Both the position numbers and the translations under genes were made by a program. From Beijerinckiaceae bacterium (GTDB lineage: Bacteria; Pseudomonadota; Alphaproteobacteria; Rhizobiales; Beijerinckiaceae), in contig CANHAW010000105.1 of the NCBI GenBank assembly GCA_947458675.1, positions 1 through 7,112 on the forward strand: a stretch of 7,112 nt of DNA. The letters run 5' to 3'. The notes beneath the pieces were generated by a model, which was not told the origin of the DNA, ran no database searches, and saw only the letters and a list, made by a program, of their open reading frames with translations. The stretch's first letter is position 1. Every line of letters begins with the position of its first letter. Shown piece by piece: positions 1 to 6,393 of this stretch.

Positions 1-66
1 GATTCAGCGCCGGGCATGCGCGTGCTGGAGCATATTGTGAAACGAGAATTGATGGGCTGGGTTTAA
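1..66 (+). CDS. C-terminal end of an unidentified protein (5' truncated)
   Basis: Reading frame 1 is open from the first base and ends at TAA (64-66). It gives 21 residues that finish in ...RVLEHIVKRELMGWV. The tail is amphipathic and looks like a normal helical C-terminus, but it is too short to assign to a family. A repeat begins 10 bp after the stop and cutA starts 105 bp after it. No T-rich terminator is visible between the two genes apart from the repeat hairpin, so cutA may be read through from this gene. That it is a real gene end is inferred from the open frame and its position. It could also be a chance open frame. Confidence 0.5.
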   Translation, partial: DSAPGMRVLEHIVKRELMGWV

Positions 67-76
67 CGGTTTCGCT

Positions 77-157
77 CGTCATTGCGAGCGAAGCGAAGCA
101 ATCCAGAAACTCTTGCGGCTCTGGATTGCTTCCTCGCTTGCGCTCCTCGCAATGACG
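77..157 (+). repeat. 81-bp palindromic repeat, copy 1 (short arm left, long arm right)
   Basis: This is an imperfect inverted repeat. The left arm (77-106) begins CGTCATTGCGAG and ends GCAATCCAG. The right arm (121-157) is its reverse complement with about 7 extra bases in the middle, and the pairing closes on CCAGA/TCTGG around a short loop. This sequence type is a widespread dispersed extragenic palindrome, common in Bradyrhizobium-like genomes. That is recalled knowledge and I could not search for it. The copy fills the space between the upstream stop (66) and the cutA ribosome binding site (162-166). Transcribed, it would form a long hairpin just 5' of the cutA Shine-Dalgarno, so it could affect transcript stability or read-through. 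It has no T-run, so it is not a classical intrinsic terminator. Confidence 0.9.
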
Positions 158-161
158 AACC

Positions 162-166
162 GGAGG
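162..166 (+). promoter_or_regulatory. cutA ribosome binding site
   Basis: GGAGG lies 5 bp before the ATG at 172 and only 4 bp after the end of repeat copy 1. It fixes the cutA start at 172 rather than at the in-frame ATG inside the repeat (82). Confidence 0.8.
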
Positions 167-171
167 TGATC

Positions 172-513
172 ATGACCGACGCTGATACCGGCTTCTGCAT
201 GGTGCTCACCACAGCCCAGGGCGAGACGGGCCAAAAGATCATCCAGGCTTTGCTGTCCAAGGACCTTGCGGCCTGTGTGCAGGTCATGCCGATCAAGAGC
301 CATTATGTCTGGCAGGGCGTGTTGCGCGAGGAGGCAGAAGACCTGCTCATCATCAAGGCCAAGCTGGCCGATTGGGTCGAGATCGAGATCGAAATCCGCA
401 CCGCCCACGATTATGACGTCCCCGAAATCCTGCGTTTCGATGTGGATGCGGGCGGGCAATCCTATCTGGATTGGATCACGGCCGTGACCAGGCCGTCATT
501 GCGAGGAGCGTAG
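172..513 (+). CDS. cutA: CutA family divalent-cation tolerance protein
   Basis: This is a 113-residue protein of the CutA1 family. These are small, very stable cytoplasmic homotrimers with a ferredoxin-like, PII-like fold; they were named for copper tolerance in E. coli, but their molecular role is unsettled. Family hallmarks are visible: ACVQVMPIKSHYVWQG (residues 34-49), the ED-LLIIKAK strand (56-64), H79-x-Y81-x-x-P84-E85 (the HxYxxPE signature), and GGQSYLDWI (94-102). The length matches the usual 100-115. The start at 172 is preceded by GGAGG (162-166) at 5 bp spacing. An earlier in-frame ATG at 82 lies inside the repeat and would add 30 residues of repeat translation, so I rejected it. 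The last six residues (PSLRGA) and the TAG stop come from repeat copy 2. These lie beyond the conserved fold, so function should be intact. No promoter of its own is seen. Confidence 0.95.
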   Translation: MTDADTGFCMVLTTAQGETGQKIIQALLSKDLAACVQVMPIKSHYVWQGVLREEAEDLLIIKAKLADWVEIEIEIRTAHDYDVPEILRFDVDAGGQSYLDWITAVTRPSLRGA

Positions 514-574
514 CGACGAAGCAATCCAGAGCCGCGCCTTGGCTCTGGATTGCTTCGCTCCGCTCGCAATGACG
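494..574 (-). repeat. 81-bp palindromic repeat, copy 2 (inverted relative to copy 1)
   Basis: This has the same length as copy 1, with the arms exchanged. The long arm is on the left (494-529) and the short arm on the right (545-574). The centre pairs perfectly, CCAGAGCC (526-533) with GGCTCTGG (541-548), around a 7-base loop. The reverse complement of the short right arm differs from the short left arm of copy 1 at one position. The long arm matches the long right arm of copy 1 apart from one single-base gap and a few substitutions. The two copies are therefore in opposite orientation around cutA. The left arm overlaps the cutA 3' end and supplies its stop codon. As RNA it forms a strong hairpin after cutA that may protect the 3' end of the message. 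The minus strand is given only to mark orientation relative to copy 1. Confidence 0.9.
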
Positions 575-592
575 AGGGCCTTTCCTACCCCC

Positions 593-621
593 CTTGAAAC
601 CGCAAAAATCCATCCCCACCT
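593..621 (+). promoter_or_regulatory. Candidate heat-shock (RpoH-type) promoter of hsp20
   Basis: CTTGAA (593-598) matches the -35 consensus of alphaproteobacterial RpoH promoters. Seventeen bases later comes CCACCT (616-621), a partial match to the -10 form CCANAT. CCATCC at 610-615 is an alternative with a shorter spacer. Transcription would start near 628-630 and give a leader of roughly 95 nt, a normal length for a ROSE-controlled hsp20 gene. The -35 is convincing and the -10 is weak, so the assignment rests partly on context. Confidence 0.5.
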
Positions 622-660
622 GAAGAATGCACGGGCCGCTTCTGGACGTGCAAAACAGTC

Positions 661-727
661 GGCGCCCCGCGCCTTAAATGGGGGCCGGGGTTGGCCACAT
701 GTCGCTTCTCAAGGAGGATATGTCATG
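661..727 (+). promoter_or_regulatory. ROSE-like RNA thermometer in the hsp20 leader
   Basis: The 3' hairpin folds as 697-708 against 713-723. ACAU (697-700) pairs with AUGU (720-723), G701 with U719, U702-C703 with G717-A718, and C705-U706-U707-C708 with G713-G714-A715-G716, around the loop UCAA (709-712). G704 is left unpaired. The 5' strand carries UCGCU (702-706), a match to the UYGCU anti-Shine-Dalgarno signature of ROSE elements, whose G is the characteristic unpaired or G-G position. It sequesters AAGGAGGA (711-718) just before the ATG at 725. Upstream, GGCGC/GCGCC (661-665/669-673) and GGCC/GGCC (683-686/693-696) can form the accessory stems usual in ROSE leaders. ROSE elements repress translation of small heat-shock genes at low temperature and melt on heating. 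The fold was done by hand. Confidence 0.75.
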
Positions 728-1183
728 CGTCACTTCGATCTTTCGCCGCTTTACCGCTCGACGGTTGGTTTCGACCGTCTTTTCTCGCTGCTCGACCAGG
801 TTTCGGGCGTCGAGGCGGCCAATTCCTATCCGCCCTATAATATTGAGCGGACGGGTGAGAATGATTACCGCATCTCTGTCGCTGTCGCCGGTTTCGCCGA
901 GGAAGATCTGGCGATCGAGACGCGTGAAAACACGCTGATCATCAAAGGTGCCAAGGAAGGCCGCGGGGATGAGGCCGGCAAGAGCGAGGTGCTCCATCAG
1001 GGCATTGCTGCGCGTGCCTTTGAGCGCCGGTTCCAGCTCGCCGATCATGTGAGCGTGACGGGTGCCAGCCTGAAAAACGGGCTGCTTCACGTCGATCTCG
1101 TGCGCGAAATCCCCGAAGCCTCCAAGCCGCGCCGGATCCAGATCGGTGCCGGCAAGCTGGTCGAGGCGTCGAAAGCGGCCTGA
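725..1183 (+). CDS. Small heat-shock protein, Hsp20/alpha-crystallin family, class A (IbpA-like)
   Basis: This is a 152-residue ATP-independent holdase chaperone that binds unfolding proteins in the cytoplasm and keeps them available for refolding by DnaK/ClpB. The N-terminal arm (about 1-34) begins MRHFDLSPLYRSTVGFDRLF, typical of rhizobial class A members. The alpha-crystallin domain runs from YPPYNIE (35-41) through RISVAVAGF (49-57), LIIKG (71-75) and FERRFQL (99-105) to GLLHVDLVREIPE (119-131), all class A hallmarks. The C-terminal tail has the oligomerisation motif I138-Q-I140 and is followed by a basic, alanine-rich end. The start at 725 follows AAGGAGG (711-717) by 7 bp; the longer in-frame reading from 539 begins inside the repeat and is not supported. 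It appears monocistronic, with an RpoH-like promoter, a thermometer leader and its own terminator. The genome may hold several paralogues, so I give no symbol. Confidence 0.95.
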   Translation: MRHFDLSPLYRSTVGFDRLFSLLDQVSGVEAANSYPPYNIERTGENDYRISVAVAGFAEEDLAIETRENTLIIKGAKEGRGDEAGKSEVLHQGIAARAFERRFQLADHVSVTGASLKNGLLHVDLVREIPEASKPRRIQIGAGKLVEASKAA

Positions 1184-1206
1184 CAGGCTGAAGGCTCGCG
1201 ACCAAA

Positions 1207-1232
1207 AGAAGGGCGCCGGAGGGCGCCCTTTT
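1207..1232 (+). terminator. Intrinsic terminator after hsp20
   Basis: The perfect GC-rich stem GGGCGCC (1211-1217) / GGCGCCC (1222-1228) has a 4-base loop GGAG. It is extended by A-rich/T-rich pairing (1207-1210 with 1229-1232) and ends in TTTT. It starts 23 bp after the hsp20 stop. Because the flanks are A-rich on one side and T-rich on the other, it could work in both directions. It separates the heat-shock unit from gltB. Confidence 0.88.
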
Positions 1233-1545
1233 CACGCTCAGGCCCGCCGGTGCGCCATGGCAGCGGCAGGCGCTCCGGGCAGAACCTTGAATGGCCCCAT
1301 GGCTTTATCATTAAGTCTATGCAGCGATTTGCTTTTTTTGGTTCTGAGGGGCGCTGGCGAAGGGCGCGCTGCCTGCGCTAAGGTGCCGCTTCCACAGGGT
1401 CTTTTCATCGCTTGTGCGAGTGCCATAATTCTGGCATGTTCCCGCTCCGTCGATAGGACAGCTTTACTGACCATTTGCGGGCGTCTAAGCTTCCCACACG
1501 GAAAGCCGAGCGGCGCGTGCTTTGCATGGACATAAAGACGACGAG

Positions 1546-1561
1546 GGCTGCGCAGGCAGCC
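1546..1561 (+). promoter_or_regulatory. Short perfect hairpin in the gltB leader
   Basis: GGCTGC (1546-1551) and GCAGCC (1556-1561) are perfect inverted repeats around a 4-base loop. There is no T-run, so this is not a terminator. It could be an RNA structure in the leader or a small operator half-site pair. A 6-bp stem can also arise by chance in GC-rich DNA. Confidence 0.3.
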
Positions 1562-1582
1562 GTCCGGTTTCGACCATATTAC

Positions 1583-1604
1583 GATCGTTCATCACGATCT
1601 GGAG
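1583..1604 (+). promoter_or_regulatory. Hairpin and Shine-Dalgarno ahead of the upstream gltB start
   Basis: GATCGT (1583-1588) pairs with ACGATC (1594-1599) around a 5-base loop. GGAG (1601-1604) follows directly, 6 bp before the ATG at 1611. An in-frame TGA at 1605-1607 closes the frame just upstream of that ATG. If 1611 is the true start, the stem sits against the ribosome binding site and may modulate initiation. Confidence 0.3.
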
Positions 1605-1724
1605 TGAGCAATGAGCGGGAATTCGATGAACCATCTGGCGGGCAAGACGGCGGCGAAAGCCGGCGCGTCCAAACGCATCGGTTCATCTTTTGCCAAACAC
1701 ACGTCGCTCACCGGAGAGAGCCAT

Positions 1725-4700
1725 ATGTCTGAGCCTTCCGTATCGATTTTCGATCCCGCTCTTCCCGAAGCGCATGGCCTTTATGATCCGGCGAATGAGA
1801 AAGATTCCTGCGGCGTCGGCTTTGTTGCGAACATGCATAATCGCAAGTCGCATGACATTGTCGAAAAAGGCCTGCAGATCCTGCTCAATCTCGATCATCG
1901 CGGCGCCGTCGGTGCAGATCCGAAAGCCGGCGACGGTTGCGGCATGCTGGTGCAGATTCCCGATCGCTTCCTGCGCGAGGAAGCGCAGCGCATCGGTTTC
2001 AAGCTTCCCGCCATTGGCGATTATGCGGTCGGCGCGCTGTTCTTGCCGCGCGACCCGGAAGGCCGTGCGATTGTCGAGAAGATTGTCGAGAAGGTCGTGG
2101 CCGATGAAGGTCAGGTCTTTTTGGGCTGGCGCGATGTGCCGGTCGATCCTTCGGGTCTTGGCGAAAGCGTCAAGCCGACCGAGCCCGTGCACAAGCAGAT
2201 CTTTATCGGTCGCGGTGCAGCGGTCGCCGATCAGGATACGTTCGAGCGCAAATTGTTCCTGCTGCGCAAGGTGATCTCGAACACCGTCTATAATCTTGGC
2301 GACATGCGCACGAAGGGTTTCTACCCCGTCTCGCTGTCGTCGCGCACGCTTGTCTACAAGGGCATGCTGCTCGCCACACAGCTTGGCGACTACTTCCTCG
2401 ACCTGCGCGATGAGCGGCTGGAATCGGCGATCTCGCTCGTCCATCAGCGCTTCTCGACCAACACATTCCCGACCTGGTCGCTGGCCCATCCCTATCGCAT
2501 GGTCGCGCATAATGGCGAGATCAACACGCTGCGCGGCAACGTCAACTGGATGGCTGCGCGTCAGGCCTCTGTTGCCTCCGAATTGTTCGGCGATGACATC
2601 CAGAAGCTCTGGCCGATTTCCTATGAGGGCCAGTCCGACACGGCCTGTTTCGACAATGCGCTCGAATTCCTCGTGCAGGGCGGCTATTCGCTCGCCCATG
2701 CGATGATGATGCTCATTCCCGAAGCCTGGGCCGGCAATCCGTTGATGGATGAAGAGCGCCGCGCTTTCTACGAATATCATGCTGCATTGATGGAGCCGTG
2801 GGACGGACCCGCCGCTGTCGCCTTCACCGATGGCCGCCAGATCGGCGCAACGCTCGACCGCAACGGCCTGCGCCCTGCCCGCTACATCGTCACCGATGAC
2901 GGCCTTGTCGTCATGGCCTCCGAAATGGGCGTGCTGCCGATTCCGGAAGAGAAGATCGTCACCAAATGGCGTCTGCAGCCGGGCAAGATGCTGCTCATCG
3001 ATCTCGAACAGGGACGCATCGTCTCCGATGAAGAGATGAAGCGCGCCATGTCGACGTCGCATCCCTATCGCGAATGGCTCGATCGCACGCAGATCGTGCT
3101 TGAAGATTTGAAGAGCGTCGAACCGCGCGCCTCGCGCACCGATGTGTCACTGCTCGATCGTCAGCAGGCCTTCGGCTATACGCAGGAAGATCTGCAGATC
3201 CTGCTCGCGCCGATGGGCATTACCGGACAGGAAGCTGTCGGCTCGATGGGAACCGACACGCCGATTTCGGCCATGTCGAACAAGTCGAAGCTGCTCTACA
3301 CCTATTTCAAGCAGAATTTCGCGCAGGTCACGAACCCGCCGATCGATCCGATCCGCGAAGAGCTCGTCATGAGCCTCGTGTCCTTCATCGGCCCGCGTCC
3401 GAATATTCTCGATCACAAGGGCAATTCGAAGCGCAAGCGTCTCGAAGTGCGCCAGCCGATTCTCACCAATGGCGATCTCGAAAAGATCCGTTGCATCGGG
3501 CACTTTGAGGATTCCTTCGACACCAAGACGCTCGACATCACCTATGCGTCCGAAAAGGGCGTCGAGGGTATGGAAGCAGCACTTGAGCGTCTGTGCGAAC
3601 GCGCGGAAGCCGCGGTCAAGGGCGGCTACAATATTATCGTGCTCTCCGACCGCATGGTTGGCGTCGATCGCATTCCGATTCCCGCGCTGCTCGCCACAGC
3701 AGCCGTGCATCACCATCTCATCCGCAAGGGTCTGCGCACATCGGTCGGTCTTGTCGTCGAGACGGGCGAAGCGCGCGAAGTGCATCATTTCGCCTGCCTC
3801 GCCGGTTATGGCGCGGAAGCGATCAATCCCTATCTCGCCTTCGAGACTCTCGCCGCCATGGCGAAGGATTTCCCGGAGGAAGTCGACGCCTATGAAGTGG
3901 TGAAGCGCTTCATCAAGTCGATCGACAAGGGCCTGCTCAAGGTCATGTCGAAGATGGGGATCTCGACCTATCAATCCTATTGCGGCGCGCAGATCTTCGA
4001 CGCGATCGGCCTGTCGAAGGAATTTGTGCAGCGCTTCTTCGCCGGCACGGCGACGACCATCGAGGGCGTCGGCCTCGCCGAGGTCGCGGAAGAAACTGTC
4101 TCGCGTCACCGCGATGCGTTTGGCGAATCCCCCGTCTATCGCAATGCACTTGATGTGGGCGGTGAATATGCCTATCGCGTCCGCGGCGAGGCGCATGCCT
4201 GGTCGGCGCAATCGGTCTCGCTGCTGCAACATGCCGTGCGTGGCAACAGCCAGGATAAATATCGCGCTTATGCAAAAATGCTCAACGAGCAAGATGAGCA
4301 ATTGCTGACGATCCGCGGTCTCTTCAAGATCAAGAGCGCGCAGGACGATGGGCGCAAGCCCGTGCCGCTGGCGGAAGTCGAGACGGCGGCTGAAATCGTC
4401 AAGCGCTTTGCAACGGGTGCCATGTCCTTTGGCTCGATCTCGCGCGAAGCCCATACGACGCTGGCCGTTGCGATGAACCGCATTGGCGGGCGTTCCAACA
4501 CGGGCGAGGGCGGCGAGGAAGCCGATCGCTTCAAGCCGATGGCGAATGGCGATTCCATGCGCTCGTCGATCAAGCAGGTGGCGTCTGGCCGCTTCGGCGT
4601 GACGACGGAATATCTCGTCAATTCCGACATGATGCAGATCAAAATGGCGCAGGGCGCAAAGCCCGGCGAAGGCGGTCAATTGCCCGGCCATAAGGTCGAT

Positions 4701-6389
4701 GCGGTCATCGCCAAAGTGCGCCATTCCACGCAGGGCGTCGGCCTCATTTCGCCGCCGCCCCATCACGACATCTATTCAATCGAAGATCTGGCGCAGCTGA
4801 TCTACGACCTGAAGAACGTCAATCCGGAAGCGCTTGTTTCCGTGAAGCTCGTGTCCGAGGTTGGTGTGGGCACGGTGGCTGCGGGCGTCGCCAAGGGTCG
4901 TTCCGACCATGTGACCATCTCAGGTTACGAAGGCGGCACGGGCGCTTCGCCCCTGTCGTCGATCAAACATGCCGGCTCCCCATGGGAAATCGGTCTTGCG
5001 GAAACGCATCAGACTTTGGTGCTCAACCGCTTGCGTTCGCGCATCACCGTGCAGGTGGATGGCGGTCTGCGCACGGGCCGCGACGTCGTGATCGGCGCGC
5101 TGCTGGGTGCGGATGAATTCGGCTTCGCCACTGCGCCGCTGATTGCAGCCGGCTGTATCATGATGCGCAAGTGCCATCTCAATACGTGCCCTGTGGGCGT
5201 TGCCACGCAGGATCCCGTGTTGCGCAAGCGCTTTGTCGGCCAGCCTGAGCATGTGATCAATTATTTCTTCTTCGTCGCCGAAGAAGTGCGCGAGATCATG
5301 GCTGAACTCGGCTATCGCACGATGAACGAGATGATCGGCCAGATGCAGATGCTCGATCGCGATCGCGCCATCGGCCATTGGAAAGCCAAAGGCCTCGATT
5401 TCGCGCGGCTCTTCCACAAGCCTGAAGCCGGCAATCTGCCGATCTTCAAGACGGAAGACCAGGACCACAATCTCGGCAAAGTGCTCGACCGCACGCTCAT
5501 CGAAAAGGCGAAGCCCGCCATCGAGAAGCGCGAGGCTGTGCGCATTGAGAGCCCGATCTGCAGCGTCAACCGCGCCACCGGCGCAATGCTGTCTGGCGAG
5601 ATCGCGAGGAAATACGGCCATGTGGGCCTGCCCGACGATACGGTTCACGTGAAGCTCAAGGGCACTGCCGGGCAGAGCTTTGGCGCTTGGGTCGCGCATG
5701 GCGTGACGCTGGAGCTCGAAGGCGAGGCCAATGATTATGTCGGCAAGGGCCTCTCGGGCGGCAAGCTCATTGTCTATCCGCCCAAAGAAGCAACAAAGAT
5801 CGTGCCGGAAAACTCGATCATCGTCGGCAATACGGTGCTCTACGGCGCCATCAATGGCGAATGCTATTTCCGCGGCGTTGCGGGTGAGCGTTTCGCCGTG
5901 CGCAATTCCGGCGCTATCGCTGTTGTTGAAGGCACAGGCGATCACGGCTGCGAATATATGACCGGCGGCATTGTTGTCGTTATCGGTCAGACCGGTCGCA
6001 ATTTTGCCGCCGGCATGTCGGGCGGTATTGCCTATGTGCTCGATGAAGACGGTACATTCGAGAGTCGCTGCAACATGGCCATGGTCGATCTCGAGCCGGT
6101 CCAGGAAGAAGAGGAGCTGAACCAGCGCCTCAACCACCAGGGCGGCGATCTCGAACATCACGGCCGCGTCGATGTCATGAGCGACATGACGCGCTATGAT
6201 GCTGAGCGTCTGCACCAATTGATCGCGAACCACATGCGCCATACGGGCTCGACCCGCGCCAAGGACATTCTCGACAATTGGGAAAGCTACAAGTCGAAAT
6301 TCAGGAAGGTGATGCCCGTCGAATATCGTCGCGCGCTCGCCGAACTCATGTCTCAAAACGAGCAGCCTGTCGCTGCTGCGGGGGAGTAA
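1725..6389 (+). CDS. gltB: Glutamate synthase (NADPH) large (alpha) subunit
   Basis: This is a 1554-residue precursor. With GltD it converts glutamine plus 2-oxoglutarate into two glutamates using NADPH. The class II amidotransferase domain starts at Cys29 in KDSCGVGF, which becomes the N-terminal nucleophile after removal of a 28-residue propeptide. Its substrate-site motifs are HQRFSTNT (240-247) and HNGEIN (262-267). A central domain follows. The FMN-binding synthase domain (about 850-1230) carries SNTGEGG (924-930) and ISGYEGGTG (1065-1073). Cys1144, Cys1150 and Cys1155 have the C-x5-C-x4-C spacing of the 3Fe-4S ligands. The C-terminal GXGXG beta-helix domain includes the GTAGQSFG region (from 1313) and [12 protein letters not shown]. 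The start is ambiguous. ATG 1725 has GGAGAG (1713-1718) upstream and gives a propeptide near the family range. ATG 1611, with GGAG at 1601-1604, would add 38 residues. No frameshift or missing catalytic residue was seen. Confidence 0.97.
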   Translation: MSEPSVSIFDPALPEAHGLYDPANEKDSCGVGFVANMHNRKSHDIVEKGLQILLNLDHRGAVGADPKAGDGCGMLVQIPDRFLREEAQRIGFKLPAIGDYAVGALFLPRDPEGRAIVEKIVEKVVADEGQVFLGWRDVPVDPSGLGESVKPTEPVHKQIFIGRGAAVADQDTFERKLFLLRKVISNTVYNLGDMRTKGFYPVSLSSRTLVYKGMLLATQLGDYFLDLRDERLESAISLVHQRFSTNTFPTWSLAHPYRMVAHNGEINTLRGNVNWMAARQASVASELFGDDIQKLWPISYEGQSDTACFDNALEFLVQGGYSLAHAMMMLIPEAWAGNPLMDEERRAFYEYHAALMEPWDGPAAVAFTDGRQIGATLDRNGLRPARYIVTDDGLVVMASEMGVLPIPEEKIVTKWRLQPGKMLLIDLEQGRIVSDEEMKRAMSTSHPYREWLDRTQIVLEDLKSVEPRASRTDVSLLDRQQAFGYTQEDLQILLAPMGITGQEAVGSMGTDTPISAMSNKSKLLYTYFKQNFAQVTNPPIDPIREELVMSLVSFIGPRPNILDHKGNSKRKRLEVRQPILTNGDLEKIRCIGHFEDSFDTKTLDITYASEKGVEGMEAALERLCERAEAAVKGGYNIIVLSDRMVGVDRIPIPALLATAAVHHHLIRKGLRTSVGLVVETGEAREVHHFACLAGYGAEAINPYLAFETLAAMAKDFPEEVDAYEVVKRFIKSIDKGLLKVMSKMGISTYQSYCGAQIFDAIGLSKEFVQRFFAGTATTIEGVGLAEVAEETVSRHRDAFGESPVYRNALDVGGEYAYRVRGEAHAWSAQSVSLLQHAVRGNSQDKYRAYAKMLNEQDEQLLTIRGLFKIKSAQDDGRKPVPLAEVETAAEIVKRFATGAMSFGSISREAHTTLAVAMNRIGGRSNTGEGGEEADRFKPMANGDSMRSSIKQVASGRFGVTTEYLVNSDMMQIKMAQGAKPGEGGQLPGHKVDAVIAKVRHSTQGVGLISPPPHHDIYSIEDLAQLIYDLKNVNPEALVSVKLVSEVGVGTVAAGVAKGRSDHVTISGYEGGTGASPLSSIKHAGSPWEIGLAETHQTLVLNRLRSRITVQVDGGLRTGRDVVIGALLGADEFGFATAPLIAAGCIMMRKCHLNTCPVGVATQDPVLRKRFVGQPEHVINYFFFVAEEVREIMAELGYRTMNEMIGQMQMLDRDRAIGHWKAKGLDFARLFHKPEAGNLPIFKTEDQDHNLGKVLDRTLIEKAKPAIEKREAVRIESPICSVNRATGAMLSGEIARKYGHVGLPDDTVHVKLKGTAGQSFGAWVAHGVTLELEGEANDYVGKGLSGGKLIVYPPKEATKIVPENSIIVGNTVLYGAINGECYFRGVAGERFAVRNSGAIAVVEGTGDHGCEYMTGGIVVVIGQTGRNFAAGMSGGIAYVLDEDGTFESRCNMAMVDLEPVQEEEELNQRLNHQGGDLEHHGRVDVMSDMTRYDAERLHQLIANHMRHTGSTRAKDILDNWESYKSKFRKVMPVEYRRALAELMSQNEQPVAAAGE
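6381..6386 (+). promoter_or_regulatory. gltD ribosome binding site inside the gltB 3' end
   Basis: GGGGAG lies in the last codons of gltB, directly before its TAA, and 7 bp before the gltD ATG at 6394. With a 4-bp intergenic gap this suggests translational coupling, which would help keep the two subunits in balance. Confidence 0.7.
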
Positions 6390-6393
6390 TCCG

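Larger units (their letters stand above)
1234..1724. other. Intergenic and leader region before gltB, no gene recognised
   Basis: Open frames here are short, lack convincing ribosome binding sites and show no recognisable protein. Local structure is as follows. GCGCC/GGCGC arms lie at 1252-1256/1269-1273. A T7 run at 1333-1339 follows only a 4-bp stem, too weak to call a terminator. A possible sigma-70-like promoter is TTTACT (1463-1468), 17 bp, TAAGCT (1486-1491), which is a modest match. A hairpin lies at 1546-1561 and another at 1583-1599. I looked for a sigma-54 site because gltB can be nitrogen-regulated. The best candidate (GG at 1433-1434, GC at 1444-1445) has the wrong spacing. The stretch 1611-1724 is in frame with gltB and could be coding if the upstream start is used. 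No tRNA or known small RNA was recognised. Confidence 0.6.

Noticed and set aside
82..171. N-terminal extension of CutA from ATG 82
   Set aside because: It lies within repeat copy 1, lacks a ribosome binding site and would add 30 residues absent from the family. GGAGG before 172 explains the start.
79..459. 126-codon minus-strand frame over cutA
   Set aside because: It is antisense to a well-supported CutA protein, and part of it is translation of the palindromic repeat.
77..574. CRISPR array
   Set aside because: There are only two repeat units, they are palindromic and oppositely oriented, and the intervening 336 bp is a gene rather than a spacer.
539..724. N-terminal extension of Hsp20 from 539
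   Set aside because: It begins in repeat copy 2, crosses the candidate promoter and thermometer, and is not part of the Hsp20 family. The start at 725 has a strong Shine-Dalgarno.
674..1090. Minus-strand frame opposite hsp20
   Set aside because: Shadow of hsp20, with no ribosome binding site or recognisable product.
1432..1446. Possible sigma-54 promoter TGGCA...GCT ahead of gltB
   Set aside because: The GG and GC elements are separated by 9 bases rather than 10, and the -12 region lacks TTGC.
1238..1474. 78-codon minus-strand frame in the intergenic gap
   Set aside because: Low-complexity Ala/Pro/Arg-rich translation typical of random GC-rich DNA; no supported start.
1146..1535. 129-codon + strand frame overlapping the hsp20 end and the terminator
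   Set aside because: It crosses a strong intrinsic terminator, has no ribosome binding site and has no recognisable composition or domain.
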